A DNA stretch of 64,000 nt from Sesamum alatum (taxonomy: Eukaryota; Streptophyta; Magnoliopsida; Lamiales; Pedaliaceae), in NCBI GenBank assembly GCA_034509735.1, contig JACGWO010000006.1, forward strand, positions 7,331,001 through 7,395,000, written 5' to 3'. Positions within the stretch are counted from its first letter, which is position 1; each line of letters starts with the position of its first letter. The position numbers were made by a program, and so were the translations under genes. Under the pieces are notes generated by a model. It had not been told where the DNA came from. It saw only the letters and a program-made list of their open reading frames with translations, and searched no databases. Below, in pieces: positions 35,850-48,599 of the stretch.

Positions 35850-37290
35850 AAATTAATTGAATCTCGTTCCGACCAATGTTTAAACAACTTGTATGCATAA
35901 TTCCTCCATAGTTGATTGTTATTTAATATTGAACTACTCTTCGTAAGGTAAAAGGTGGAACGATGCCATCAAATTTACAATGATAGTACACCGGACCATT
36001 TGAACAATGCGAGATATAGTAAACTGCATGTCACATGATCAAGTAGTTTAAATCATTTTCAAAATACAATTACACTAACATTAATAATAAACTAATTTAC
36101 AACATTGCATTTATTCCCGTATTGCTGGCAATCGTATGACATGAACTTACAATGTATTAGACAGTTGCCACCGGAATACAACTCACAGTTGTGGACATCA
36201 ATATGTCCTCTTATCTTTTATGCCCTTGTGGAAATGCACCAACCAGAATGAACTCTTCTCCAATTCGAAATGAGGCAAAATATTTCAGAAGTGTTAGATG
36301 ACCTAAAAAATGAACCTGCCTTGCATCTCTCAGATAGATTGGCACCTTCAATACATACAATAATAGTCAATGGTAGAGATGATACGATATGATTGTGCGT
36401 CGACTGACCATATCCAAAGGGATAGATACAGAAGATGGATATGAAGAGTGATACAATAACATAACACGTCGCTTCGTATCATTATCTGCTGAAAGACGTG
36501 TAAAAAGAGGGTAACAACCTGGAGATGCATCTCTGTGGCAAAATTGTGGTACGTTAAATAATAAACATACTTCATTCTAAATATGTTTTCCTTTCTGTTT
36601 AAAAATTACACTTATACCATTTTCAATTTGCTTTAGGCTAACCAAATGCAATGCATTCAATTGAGTTGTGATCCCAGACTAGATGAATCGAAGGGTTAAA
36701 TCTATTGTTGGACCAACATAGACCATAACTGAAAATGTTTATCAAATTGTCACATATCAACGACTAACACAAGATATGACCCATGAAACCCATTGCCGCC
36801 TCATAATATTTCAACCACATCCTACAGATAGAGGAGAAGTCATGAGGAGATCTACTAGTTCAATAGAAGGAGATACTATTGGGGTGACATAGTTGGTCCA
36901 TCTACAGTTCATACATCTCAACTTTTACTTCAAGTATGATACGTGCCTCAACTGCCACAACAAGATGATTGGTTCCAATTGATTCCATACATGCCAAGAT
37001 GTGCAGAAGGTTATTTCATACATGTTAATTTTGATCTTGGTCTTCGAATCACTTAAACATATGCACTAGGACATAAATGTTTCATCAATCTAATTTTCAT
37101 TATTTAGTGCATATCGTGATTGAATAGAGTCGAGCTCTACAACATCATCAAGTTAGTTGCACATTCTTATCGATTATGAAGATCAAGAACAAAACAGACT
37201 AATAGAACCAGTATGCCAGGAAAGAAGAAGACCTCAACAACAATGCCAACGGCGTGCTTGTGGGATTGGTGCACATTATTAAAATTTATA
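35850..37290 (+). pseudogene. Plant mobile domain (PMD/MAIN-like) gene, heavily decayed
   Basis: Around 36180-36290 the plus strand encodes LWTSICPLIFYALVEMHQPE then RTLLQFEMRQNI, which matches the PMD signature (W..R.PLI....VE.H.P.RVLRQFG..Q.IP) of MAIN-like and 'phosphatase 7 long form' proteins. Upstream and downstream fragments (DDWFQLIPYMP near 36970; Arg-rich end near 37240) fit in other frames with many stops. PMD genes are host genes and transposon passengers. The surrounding inverted repeats point to a transposon copy here. Confidence 0.55.
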
Positions 37291-38044
37291 ATTATCACTA
37301 ATTTTATAATATTTATGTTCATATATTTTTTATTGTATGTAAATTTTCGAGCTTATTAGTTGTTAAAAATTAATTAAATATTTAATATCTTTTATTTATT
37401 AATATTTTTAATTATAAAAATATTAAATACAAAATTCATGATATTATAATTGAAAATAATAACTAAGTAATTATAAAATTAAGAAATCAAATTATTATTT
37501 AATTATTATAATTAGTAAAATTAAAGTATTAATGAATTATTATGTCAATTAATATAAAATAATAATTAAATTTAGAAAAAAGAAAAGATAAAAGGTTGAA
37601 TCATTAGCTCCACTAATGACTTTGATGGGGCTCTGATACCATCTCTCACGGGCATCTTTTGCAACGCGGGAAAAGGCGTGTGGCTAGTAGTCCACAGCAA
37701 ACGACTACTTCCGCCAACCGACAGCAACACCAACCGAATTTCCACCAACGCCTTACACAGACCACCGACAAGAACAACAACAGATTTCCAACAACCAAAA
37801 ATAGAATATAATGAAAACAATAAATTGATCACACTTTTGCAATAAATGCATTTTTATATTGATAGCAGAATTTTGAACATTACAACAAGTTAGCCACGAG
37901 GATCGCCGTGAGGGGAAGCCTTTAGCTCCACTAACGACCCGAAGTCATTAGTGAAATTAATGACTCGGAGAAATAATTTAAAATAAAAAATTGAATGCAT
38001 GTGTGGTAACTCCCCACTACGACTCATCGCTTCGCATTTTTTTA

Positions 38045-38292
38045 CTAGCCGTCATGACACACCGTCCCTGCGTGCATATAAAATAATATTGCACGCTTTA
38101 AAATTATTGTAAATAAGAAAATATAATATTAATCAACATATTGCATTTAAAAAAAAAAGAAAGAAAGAAAGAAAGAAAATAAATGAAAACTAACTTAGGG
38201 GTATTATCGGTATAGACAAAAAATTGGTGTTGCGGTGTAAGTAACCACCATTTATTAGTGAAAATAGGATTTGTTTTATATAATAGTATAGA
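38045..38292 (-). mobile_element. Non-autonomous Helitron, tandem copy A
   Basis: On the minus strand it starts after an A with TCTATACTATTATATAAAAC and ends in CTAG before T, matching the termini of the copies at 3.5 and 4.2 kb. The 248 bp body includes a (GAAA)n-type tract near 38157-38180. It directly abuts copy B. Confidence 0.65.
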
Positions 38293-38475
38293 TGTAAATA
38301 AGAAAATATACATATTAATCAACACATTGTATTTATAAAAAAAAAGAAAGAAAGAAAGAAAAGAAATAAAAATCAATTTAGGGGTATTATCGATATAGCC
38401 AAAAAATTAATGTTGCGGTATAAATAACTATTATTTATTAGTAAAAATAGAATTTGTTTTATATAATAATATAGA
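38293..38475 (-). mobile_element. Non-autonomous Helitron, tandem copy B (3' truncated)
   Basis: The same sequence as copy A from its 5' end (TCTATATTATTATATAAAAC after an A) for about 183 bases, including the (GAAA)n tract at 38343-38362, then it runs straight into the 5' end of copy A. It lacks the terminal hairpin and CTAG. Head-to-tail order. Confidence 0.65.
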
Positions 38476-38576
38476 TATTAAATAAATAAATACGCTCACG
38501 TTCCCCAACCCATTGTAAGAAAATAAAAATAAAAATGAGTAATGCCCTCACATACTGGAAATTACCCACTTATAAA

Positions 38577-40483
38577 ATAAAGCTGTCAAGTGTCAACCAT
38601 TACAATTCCTAAAGTTTGAACACTTTTTGTCATTAACCCAAACTGTAGAGAATGAGATTTTAGTCACCTCTTCGTTTAATATCATATATTAGCACACAGT
38701 TCTTGCATGTATAAATGTTATTTAAATATAATATACTTAAATTGCTCGTAATAAACTTTTATTTGAATGTAATGTCCTTATTCGATGGAAATAAGTTGGG
38801 GAATATATTGTACCTTTTTGGCGCTGAATTCGATCCTCAGTCCTAATAAAATAAATTATATTTATATTCTTTAATATTATATTTAATTATAAAAATACTC
38901 CTTACTTTTTATAAAATTATAAATATACCCTTTGACGATGTGTCGATGTAATTTACTTAGGAGTCGTGCTCGTAATATTTTATCTCTTAACAAGGGGTAT
39001 ATTGATAATTACAACTATAAATTCAAAAGATGTACTTATAATTTTACAAAAGTCGTAAGATATTGGACGTAACCTTAGTGGCAATTGATGTAATATACTC
39101 CTAATTAAATTCCCAATTAGGGTCCACTGAAATCTATATATAATATAAACTGAAACATAGAAGTTATTCAAATAAGCGGCGTGTATGCATATAGAGATTA
39201 GAAGATGGAAAGTGATAGAGAAACAAAAATTGCAATATTTGTCCCGTAAGTATATGAGGGTGACAATTTTAGTTCAGTTGAAATTAAATTTATCAATTAA
39301 GCCCAATAATTAAGAAAATTGGCACATTAAGAATACAATATACCGAAAATTGCAATTTGGCCAAATTTTGAGGTTGACATGATGTGCACATGCCAAAATC
39401 CGACTAAATGCAATTTGCAGTGGATGTTGTCCTTGTTGTGCCCATTTTTTTAAAGTTGCATGGCTCATTGATAAATTGAATTCCAATAGAACTAAAATTA
39501 CCCCCCTAATAGTTATGAGATCAAAATTGCAATTACCCTTGTATATTTCACTTCAACCTTAGGTTGATTAAGCCCGGGAAATTGCAATCGAATTGGGTTT
39601 GGCAATTAAGTCCTGAAATTTTAAAAAAATGGTACATTATAGAAAAAAATCCCGAAAAATTGCAATTTGGCATAATTTTGGGGTCCACATGAGACGTACA
39701 TGCCAAATTTCACACATATTTGCAATTATCCATAAATTTTGTTGTTAATGTGTCATTTTTTTTTAAACTATAAAGCTTAATTGCCAAATTAAATTCAAAC
39801 ATGGCTAAAATTGGTACCTTATATTTATAAGACCAAAAGTGTAATTTTTCCCGACTTAAAAAGTCTTCAAAGTAGTTGAGAAGTAATAGTAGCTATGTAT
39901 AGTATGGACCATATACTAGTGAAGTAATAGACAAGTCAAAAGGAGAATAAAGTACCAGCCCCCTTGTATGTTTTTACTTGATCTTTCAAAAATACCCTTA
40001 TTTTTTCAGTCATTTATACCGGATTGAATTTTTTATTGCAATTCCCTTTACATCTATTATTTCATTTTATATAAACACGTCACATGTACAAAGATTATGT
40101 TATTAGATTTTTTGTTGAAAGATTAAATACACGTGTGTATGTGAAATAAAATAGAAGATACTATATGAATTAATCGCGACAGTAAATTCAATCCGCAATT
40201 CGACTGCTAGTAATCTCATAATTACCACCTTAGAAAATCACAATTATTAATGACATTTAACACCATAAAACTATTTCATCTTTTCTAAATTTACTATAGC
40301 TCCATTTTATGTTTCATTTATCGTTATATAGTTAAAAATCCAACATTTAATTCAACAAATAAATAGTTTAGTTAATGTTTTTCTTGTTTATAAATGTATG
40401 AATAAATGTGATTGAACACGTAAATATTATTTGTACTGCTGATGTATAACTGTATCTTTATATAATTAAAAAGTATTCTTTTA
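38577..40483. repeat. Left arm of the giant inverted repeat (outer part)
   Basis: It pairs with the reverse complement of about 46740-48593. It contains degenerate sub-repeats around 'gccaaattttgaggt...catgccaaa' (39360-39720) and no credible gene. The inner end continues at 43465 after the inserted MITE. Confidence 0.8.
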
Positions 40484-43464
40484 GAGTATGTTTGGTTGGG
40501 GGAAAAAATGAAAGTATAGGAGAAGTGGAAGTAAAATAGGGTGTATAAGAAAAAAGTTTAGTGTTTGGTTTGAAGGAAAAGATGGGGGGGAAGTAAAACT
40601 GGATGTATATGAAACCCTCGGGAGTCCAATTTTATTTTCGTCCGAAATTAGGTGAAAAGTGGAAGTATAAGGCCAAAAAGACAAAAAAAATGCATATTTT
40701 ATTTTATTTACTTTATTGCCATATATATATATCTCAGCAATTCTTTTCTCATCCCAGCTGATAATACCGTATATGTTAGAATGGCTGACCAGAAAGTCAA
40801 TGTGGTTGGCTGTTCTGAAAACCATTCATCAATATTTGAACGAGTAATATTATGTTGATGAATGTAGTAAGGATTCATCATTGGAAATAATGAGTTTGTT
40901 GTGCTTACTGCTTGCATTGAACGTTGCTTCGACGTCACAACAAACGCTCACAGACCGGACGTATGATTCCAAGAAGTTAGACCGCGCATAGGATGGCAGT
41001 CATGGAACCAACTTCTGTAGATAGGTCTGAAACACTCCAAGTTGAGGACCTCGAAATTGGGCATCGAAGGTCCTATAGAGACTTGCACGGAGGATTGCAT
41101 TCATTAGATGAGTACCGTGTTTCATCAGTGACAGATGTTGGACGTCTATGCAATATTAGTGGGTTAGTTGACAAGGGTAGTGTCGGCTGATTGAGGTGGA
41201 TCGTGGGAATCGTCATATGGAAGCCCCATGGGCTTGATCGGTATGACTGGTATTCCCGGTTCTGATAGTACGGGATTAGTCCTCGAACTTGAAGAATCAT
41301 GACAGTCGCTCATATACAAAGGCTATATCTTGGATCTGGCGAGAGGTGATCGTGTCATATGACATGGCCATCATAAGCCTTGTTTGGTGCAGTCGGAGTA
41401 TGTGGAGAGGACAGTGGATTCCAAGATAGGATCTGTCCCCTGTCAAAGAATACGACAACGAGATCTTCTATGCGCTATGAGATAGTTTAGACTCTCAAAG
41501 CCCATGGCCATAACACTCGATTGAGTGGTAAAGGGTTTCCTACGTCAATCATAGAGTTAAACCCTATCTCGAATATTAAGCACAGATGCCTAAGTAAGGA
41601 TGGGAACCGATGCCCAATTACATGCCCAAGACTAAGGCTGGGAGACAGGCGACAATAGGACCGTACTTGTATGTAACAAACGACGGTAGGACTATACCTG
41701 TATATATAACTCGGAGCCTAAACGTTCACCACATATTTACCTAGTCTCTAGTTCCATGGACCGTTGTTAGACGGCCACCCATGGTGATAGACTACTTTGG
41801 TTATGGGATAACAAGAAGTAGGTCCAAGTCTAGGTGAAAGTGAACCTAAAGAGTCACACCCGCTACACCAGATGCGAAATGAATTAATTTGGAATTAATT
41901 CCGGGAGAAGGTTTAATTTAATAAGATTAAATTATACTTCTTGGAGATTCAAGCCTCGATGGAGTAATTGGATTAATCGGGCTTGAGTTCATAAATTAGA
42001 TTTATGGATTTAATGAAGCATGGGCTTTCTTTTTAATTAGATTAAAAGGTGAATTAATTAGTGGGCTTGGAATATTAAATAAAATTTAATATAAAGTCCA
42101 TTCGACCTTTGGACTATTTAATTTAGAATTAAATAGACCCATTCCATAAAGCCCATAAAAAATGAATGGACGAGATTTGATCTAGAGATTGATGAGATGA
42201 AGGGCCATGATAATTTGACTTAATCAAAGCCTAGTTTGACTAGGTCAAAATCCTAGTCCTAGTCATATCCTAGTCAAGTGTGCCTCTTTAGTTGAGTAGG
42301 AATAGGAATATTTGTTTTCTATAAATACTCAAAAACACACACACACACACACACACACACCTACTATCTCTACACTTTTCATCTCACAAATCTCTCTCGA
42401 GAATTCGTCCACCTCTCTTCTCTTCTCCAAGATTTTACTTTTGTTCTTCTTGATTTATTCAAGGTAGAACATAAGGGACATTGATAGCGTTAATCAATAG
42501 TGTGTATCGATGTCTCTTCTCCCCTAAATGATTTCTTGCTAGCACGGGACTTTGTTGCTTTCCGGTGTAGTGTGTGGATGATTTAGAGGGTCTTTAGTTT
42601 GAGATCTTGGTGCAAAATGGGAAACAATGCGTGTAGCCGAACGAAGATGACTACGAGAGGTAACGTCCTCTTTTACGTTTCTTGTTCTAAATTCTATGGC
42701 CTCCATATTGTGTTTTATTGAAACATGAGATACACCAAATGCCCGGGAGAATCAATGGCACACCCCTTGATCCGTTTATGTATGTAGAATTCATGCTTTA
42801 AATTTCATTTAATTGATGCTTTGCAATTTTATTATGCAACCCATCGCGCTTCCGCATCCGGGCTCCCTCTCCCGGGACGATCCGCTCGCTTTTAGTACAT
42901 AATCACCAGAGAAAAGATAATCAAATCGTTGGAAAAACTACTACGTAGTCAACAATCCGCAAAACATACTTCGCATTTGCGATTTTTCAGAATTTTTTAT
43001 TGTTAATTTGCTATTAACTTTGATTGCATAATTATTTCCCCTAATCGTGTTCCCTCTTCCCGCTGCCGGCACGAATAATTTTTATTTTATTTAAATTGAA
43101 TAATTTAGAATAAATGAACAATATTTGTTTTGATGAATATCTTTATTAATAAAAAAAATTATTGTTCTTGTTTGATATATATTTTTATCAGTAAGATTTT
43201 TAGATCTTTAATATTAGTGTAATATAAACTTGCTAATTTTTTAATACAAAATGAAGAGAAATGGTTAAACTGTAAAATTATAAAAATTAATCTTTTCTTC
43301 TCAATCTAATTTTCTCATACCAAACAAGAGAAAATATTTGAGATTTACTCCCTTCCAATCATACCAAACAACTTGAAAGAAAACTGTTATTCTTTCCCTC
43401 CCCTTCCCCCTTCCCCCTTCCCCTTTTCACTTCCCCTTTCCTCTCATTTGAACCAAACAAACCC
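40484..43464. mobile_element. Harbinger/Tourist-type MITE, interrupted copy
   Basis: It begins 'gagtatgtttggttggggg' and ends '...aaccaaacaaaccc', flanked by TTA on both sides. The right arm of the giant inverted repeat shows the empty site. Its two halves (40484-40773 and 42900-43464) align with the copy at 26179-26957 (shared 'atcaaatcgttggaaaaact', 'catttgaaccaaac'). The middle is occupied by the LTR-like block at 40774-42899. Confidence 0.75.
40774..42899. mobile_element. LTR-like insertion (possible solo LTR) inside the MITE
   Basis: This 2.1 kb block interrupts the MITE, begins TGTTAG and ends ...TTAGTACA, and has no coding frames. A TATA-like CTATAAATAC (42320-42329) followed by an (AC)n tract (42335-42361) and a pyrimidine-rich start region resembles an LTR promoter on the plus strand. 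A clean 5-bp target duplication is not visible, so the solo-LTR reading is tentative. Confidence 0.45.
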
Positions 43465-43676
43465 TTAGTATCTTAATTTTTTTGTCTGTTAATTTTTATT
43501 TTTTAATTATCTTTCTAGTCTTATTTTTCTCTCTATTCTCAACTTCAACATATCTTTTTCTTCTCTCAAATATTTTCTGATAATTTCTCATAATGTTTTT
43601 CTATTTTCTATTTTTTATATATTCAATTAATAATATATATTAAAATAATAATTAAGTTTAGATTTAAACTTAATCG

Positions 43677-44397
43677 TGCACATCCATTTTAGTGTGCCAC
43701 GTTTAGGGAATGAATAAGATGGATAGTGCGAAAAATTGTGTATTATGAAGTCGAGGCAAGAGTTAGACTCTTCATCTTTGAGACAATTATTGCCCCGCTC
43801 AGGTGCTAACGGAGTCGGCAATTTGTCTCCCATAATACACCGACTTTTTATCTCAAAGTAGCGGCACTACAAACTTTGAGAAACGGCGAACCAAACGATA
43901 TTTTGAAACTCTCTTGCTAAACTCTATGTAGAATGCTTTTAAGCTTACGAATGCTATGAATGAGTTGAATTAATCATGAAATGAAATGGGAGGCCTATTT
44001 ATAGGAGTTGGAAAGGTGTATCGAATGGACATGTCCAGTCAGAAAAGATGCATTTGAAAGGTTATGACCTTTCATCCGAATGGACGCATCATTTCACTCA
44101 AAGGACATACCATTTCACTCAAATGAACACATCATTTTACCCGAAGGATATATGATTGTACTCAAATGGACGCGTCGTTTCATCCAAAGGGTTTCACCCA
44201 ATGGATACATTTTTTGTACCAAAGAACACACCTATTTGATTGACTTACACATGGCTGAATGATGATTGAACATTATCAACCATCATCCACTTGTCATGAG
44301 CAGTCATGAGCTATCACGAGCTCGTTATGCATCGCACATCATAACCAATCACTTGTCACGATTTATTCTTTAATTTATCATTCACCATTTTTCAACA
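43677..44397 (-). mobile_element. 3' LTR of a minus-strand copia element
   Basis: On the minus strand it runs from TGTTGAAAAATGG to ...GATGTGCA (721 bp), with a TATA-like CTCCTATAAATAGG near the middle. It is immediately preceded by the purine-rich tract GTGGGGGA (about 44400-44408), the expected polypurine primer site. The matching 5' LTR is absent. Confidence 0.7.
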
Positions 44398-44919
44398 ATC
44401 CCCCACATGAATGAAAATTAATGCATATGAGCATGCAGACACTTAAGAGAGTTTCAACCGAGAAGTCATTGCATCAGGATAGGTAATTTGTGGCTTTGAT
44501 CCTTCCTTGGGGGAATACAATAAGATTTACTTGGCTAATCAGTGAACATGATGTCTTGAACTGTTCAACCGTTGGTGTAAACCAAGACAATAATACTCCC
44601 ACAATGCCTTCTCTAATATCTTTAGTTCTCACGATTGAGTCCGTTTTGGCCCTGGACTCTATCTTGGATTCATAAGTGTTTTACATTTGAAGCGGCCCGT
44701 CTTCACACTTAGAATATGAATCATTAAAAGCTTATAGCTTAACCTCTATCCTTTTATTGACAACACTTTTTGTCATAGGAATGGGAAGGAGTAAAACTCC
44801 AAGTGCTTTCCACAATCTTTATAACTTAGTTGTCCCATTGAACCAAGATCTTGGAATCTCCAGTCAACAAGGTTGAGTTACCGCTATAAAGATTTAATTG
44901 GCGGGTCTTAATCTCATTC

Positions 44920-46500
44920 CCCTCGACGAACAGTATACTTGATCTCCAGAAAGGCCTTTCGTTAATGGATCCGCTAAATTATCCTTTGACTTTATCTTTG
45001 ACTTTATATGTCAATAGATATGATTCCATTAGAGATCAACTGTCTTATGGTATTATGTCTTCGACGTATATGTCTCGACTTACCATTATACATATTGCTT
45101 TGTGCCCTTCCAATAGCCGACTGACTGTCACAATGTATCACAATTGTAGTAACTGGTTTAGTCCAACAAGGAATATCCTCCAAGAAATTACGGAGCCATT
45201 CAACTTCTCCAACTATCTAAAGCGATAAACTCAAATTTCATTGTGGAACGAGATGTACACGTTTATTTTAAGGACTTCCAAGATACTGCACCACCTCCAA
45301 CGGTGAATACACAACCACTTGTGGACTTGGTATCTTTAGTATCGGATATCCAATTAGCATCATTGTATCCTTCCAACATAGCTGGATATCTCGTATAATG
45401 TAATCCATAGTTTGAAGTGTATTTAGGTATCGAAGGATCCTAATTAACCCCTTCCAATGATCTTTGCTAGAATTACTCGTAAATCTACTCAGTTTGTTTA
45501 CTGAGTGCGCAATATCAGGACAGTTCAATTCATGATACACATCAAACTACCAATTATCTTGAGTATTCAACTTGACATTCTTGTTCACCTTTGTTCTTTG
45601 CTAAGTGTAGACTTAGATCTACAGGAGTCTTAGCAGGTGGACTGTCATTAGCCTTGAACTTTCTAAGTACAGCCTCAATATAATGAGATTGTGATAAGAC
45701 CAGTCCGTCAGACGTTTTAGAGATCTTAATCCCTAATATTACGTCAGCTAAACCCATGTCTTTCACTATCAAAATGTTTTGTCAACATTCCTTTGGTAGT
45801 CAAAATGATGTCACGACTACTTCCCATTATCAACATGTCATCTACATATAGACATACTATGATAAAGGAGTTGTGAGTACTTTTCACATAGACACATTTA
45901 TCACACTCGTTGATTTTGAAACCATTTGACAACATAGTACGGTTAAATTTTTCATGCCATTGCTTAGGAGCTTGTTTAAGCTCATACAACGATTTGATGA
46001 GTCTACAGACCTTCTTTTTTTGGCCAGGAACGACAAACCCTGCAGGTTGTTCTATGTAGATCTCTTCATCTAACTCGCCATTCAAGAACGCCGTCATAAC
46101 ATCCATTTGATGTATTTCCGGATCATATAGTGCAACAATAACTATAAGCACTCGAATTGGCCTTATTCTAGTAACTGGTGAACATGTATCAAAGAAAGTC
46201 AAGGCCTTTCTTTTGTTTGAACCCTTTAGCTACCAACCTTGCTTTGTATTTATCTATAGATCCATCAGCCTTGTACTTTCTTTCCAGAATCCATTTACAT
46301 CCTAACGGTTTGCAATCAGGGGGGAGATCCACCAACTCCCAAGTATGGTTTTGCATAATGGATCCAATTTCATTGTTGATAGCCTCTTTCCAGAATGGTG
46401 CTTTTGGACTCGACAATGCTTCATTGATTGTCTTTGGTTCATTTTCTAACAAATAAATTAAAAAATCAGGACCAAACAATTTAGCTATTTTAGCCCTTTT
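44920..46500 (-). pseudogene. Ty1/copia pol fragment: reverse transcriptase and RNase H
   Basis: The minus-strand frames from 46479 downwards show copia RT: PFWKEAINNEI, CKWILERKYKADGSIDKYKARLVAKGF, QMDVMTAFLNGELDEEIYIEQP, and VCLYVDDMLIMG with the catalytic YVDD. The connection region (DMGLADVILGIKI) follows, and then RNase H ([26 protein letters not shown] near 45120). Frameshifts lie near 46195, 45770 and 45550, and stops occur in the RNase H part. Gag, protease and integrase are missing: the element is truncated close to 46530, where the right arm of the giant inverted repeat begins. It is followed by a PPT and one LTR. Confidence 0.9.
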
Positions 46501-46530
46501 ATTGCGTCTACGTTCTTCATCCTTTCGGAA

Positions 46531-48593
46531 AACTTAATTATATTTTAATATACATTATTTATTGAATATATAAAAATATCAGAAAATAGAAAAATAAATT
46601 ATGAGAAATTATTAGAAAATATTTGAGAGAAGAAAAATAGATGTTAAAGTTGAGAAGAGAGTGAGAAAAATAAGATTAAAAAGATAATTAAAAAATAAAA
46701 ATTAACAAATCAAAAAAATTAAGACACTAAAAAGGTACTTTTTCAATTATATAAAAATACAGATATACATCAGCCGTACATATAATATTTACGTGTTTGA
46801 TCATATTTATTTGTTGAATAAATGTTGTATTTTTAACTATACAACGATAAATGAAACATAAAACGGAGGTATAGTAAATTTAGAAAAGATGAAATAGTTT
46901 TATGATGTTAAATGTCATTAATAATTGTGATTTTCTAAGGTGGTAATTATGAAATTACAAGCAATCGAATCGCGGATTGAATTTCTTGTCGCGATTAATT
47001 CATATAGTATTTTCTATTTCATTTCACATTCACACACGTGTATTTAATCTTTCAATAAAAAACTTAATGACATAATTTTTGTACATGTGATGTGTTTATG
47101 TGAAATGCAATAATAGATATAAAAAGAATTGCAATAAAAAATTCAATCCGGTATAAATGACTGGAAAAAATAAGAGTATTTTTGGAAGATAAAGTAAAAA
47201 CATACAAGGGGGCTGGTACCTTATTCTCCTTTTGACTTGTCACACTATTACTTCACTAGTATATGGTCCATACTATACATAGCTACTATTACTTCTCAAC
47301 TACTTTGAAGACTTTTTAAATCGGGAAAAATTGCACTTTTGGTTTTATAAATATAAGGTACCAATTTTAGCCATGTTCGAATTTAATTTGGCAATTAAGC
47401 TCTATAGTTTAAAAAAAATTGACACATTAAGAACAAAATTTATGGATAACTGAAAAGGAATTTGACATGTGCGCCTCACGTCAGCCCCAAAATTCTATCA
47501 GATTGCATTTTTTAGCGAATTATTTCCTTAATGTGCCATTTTTTTTTTTTAAATTTCAGGACTTAATTGCCAAACCTAATTCGATTGAAATTTCCCAGAC
47601 TTAATCAACCTAAGGTTGAAGTGAAACACGCAGGGGCAATTGCAATTTTGGTCTGATAATTATATGGGGTGATAATTTTAGTTATATTGGAATTCAATTT
47701 AAAAATTGAGTTATGCAACTTTAAAAAAAATGAACACAGTAAGGACAATATCTACTGAAAATTGCATTTAGTCGGATTTCGATATGTGCGCGTCATGTGA
47801 ACCTCAAATTCCAGTCAAATTGCAATTTTCGGTATATTTTATTCTTAATGTACCAATTTTCTTATATTATTGGACTTCATTAATAGATTTAATTTCAACT
47901 GGACTAAATTTACCCCCTCCTATATTTATGGGATGTTGCAATTTTCCTTTTAAATTAATTCCTTCGGTTCTCTATCATTTCCCATCTTTTAATCTCTATA
48001 TGCAAATATGCCGCGTATTTGAATAACTTTTATGTTTCAGTGTTGTATTATATATAGATTTCAGTGTATCTTAATTGAAAATATAATCAGGAGTACATTA
48101 CATCAATTGCCATTAAGGTTACATCAATTGCCATTAAGGTTGCGTCCAATACTTCATGTCCTTTGTAAAATTATAAGTACACCTTTTAAAGTTGTAGTTG
48201 TAATTACAAATACACCCCTTGTTAAGGGACAAAATATTACGAACACACCCCCTAAGTAAATTACAATCAGCACATCATCAAAGGGTATACTTGTGATTTT
48301 ATAAAGAGTAAGGAGTATTTATATAATTAAATCTAATATTAAAGAGTATCAATTTAATTCACTTTATTAGGACTGAGAATCGCATTCAGCGACAAAACAC
48401 GACTTTGCAGGTAAAATATATTCCCCAAGGACCCCAACTTATACCCATCGATAAAGTGAAATGAGAGGATCAACCCATATATGATATTAATTAAACGAAG
48501 AGGTGACTAAAATCTCATTCTCTACAGTTTGGGTCAATGACAAAAAGTGTTCAAACTGTAGGAATTGTAATGGCCGACACTTGACAGCTTTAT
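46531..48593. repeat. Right arm of the giant inverted repeat
   Basis: Uninterrupted partner of the left arm. It preserves the site into which the MITE inserted in the left arm (near 46736). A 21-bp tandem duplication (catcaattgccattaaggtt unit) is at about 48103-48144. No credible gene. Confidence 0.8.
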
Positions 48594-48599
48594 AGGGAA

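Larger units (their letters stand above)
29800..37990. mobile_element. Long-inverted-repeat element carrying a PMD-like gene, split by a LINE
   Basis: The left flank of the LINE (about 29800-29946, continuing at 35703-35790) matches the reverse complement of about 37440-37990: shared landmarks are 'cggagtcattagt', 'cactaatgacttc', 'aaaaggttgaa' and 'aataataattaaattta'. Removing the LINE leaves an element of about 2.4 kb with arms of at least 250 bp and a decayed plant-mobile-domain gene between them. Such genes are known from MULE and gypsy elements; MULE is my preferred guess. A motif complementary to initiator tRNA-Met (ggctctgatacca-like, about 37628-37645) suggests some LTR debris as well. 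Confidence 0.5.
38577..48593. mobile_element. Giant inverted-repeat element, arms of about 2.1 kb
   Basis: The left arm (38577-40483 plus 43465-43668) and the right arm (46531-48593) are reverse complements along their whole length with scattered differences. The outer ends both read ATAAAGCTGTCAAGTGTC inwards. Shared landmarks include a MITE of the 18231 family, 'caatttggc' sub-repeats, and the 'attcaatccgcaatt' block near 40190/46975. The left arm is interrupted by a Harbinger MITE, the spacer by a copia element; without these the arms nearly touch. No transposase is recognised, so foldback element, MULE derivative or inverted duplication are all possible. Confidence 0.75.

Noticed and set aside
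38157..38362. (GAAA)n tracts as independent microsatellites
   Set aside because: They occur at the same relative place in two tandem Helitron copies, so they are part of that repeat.
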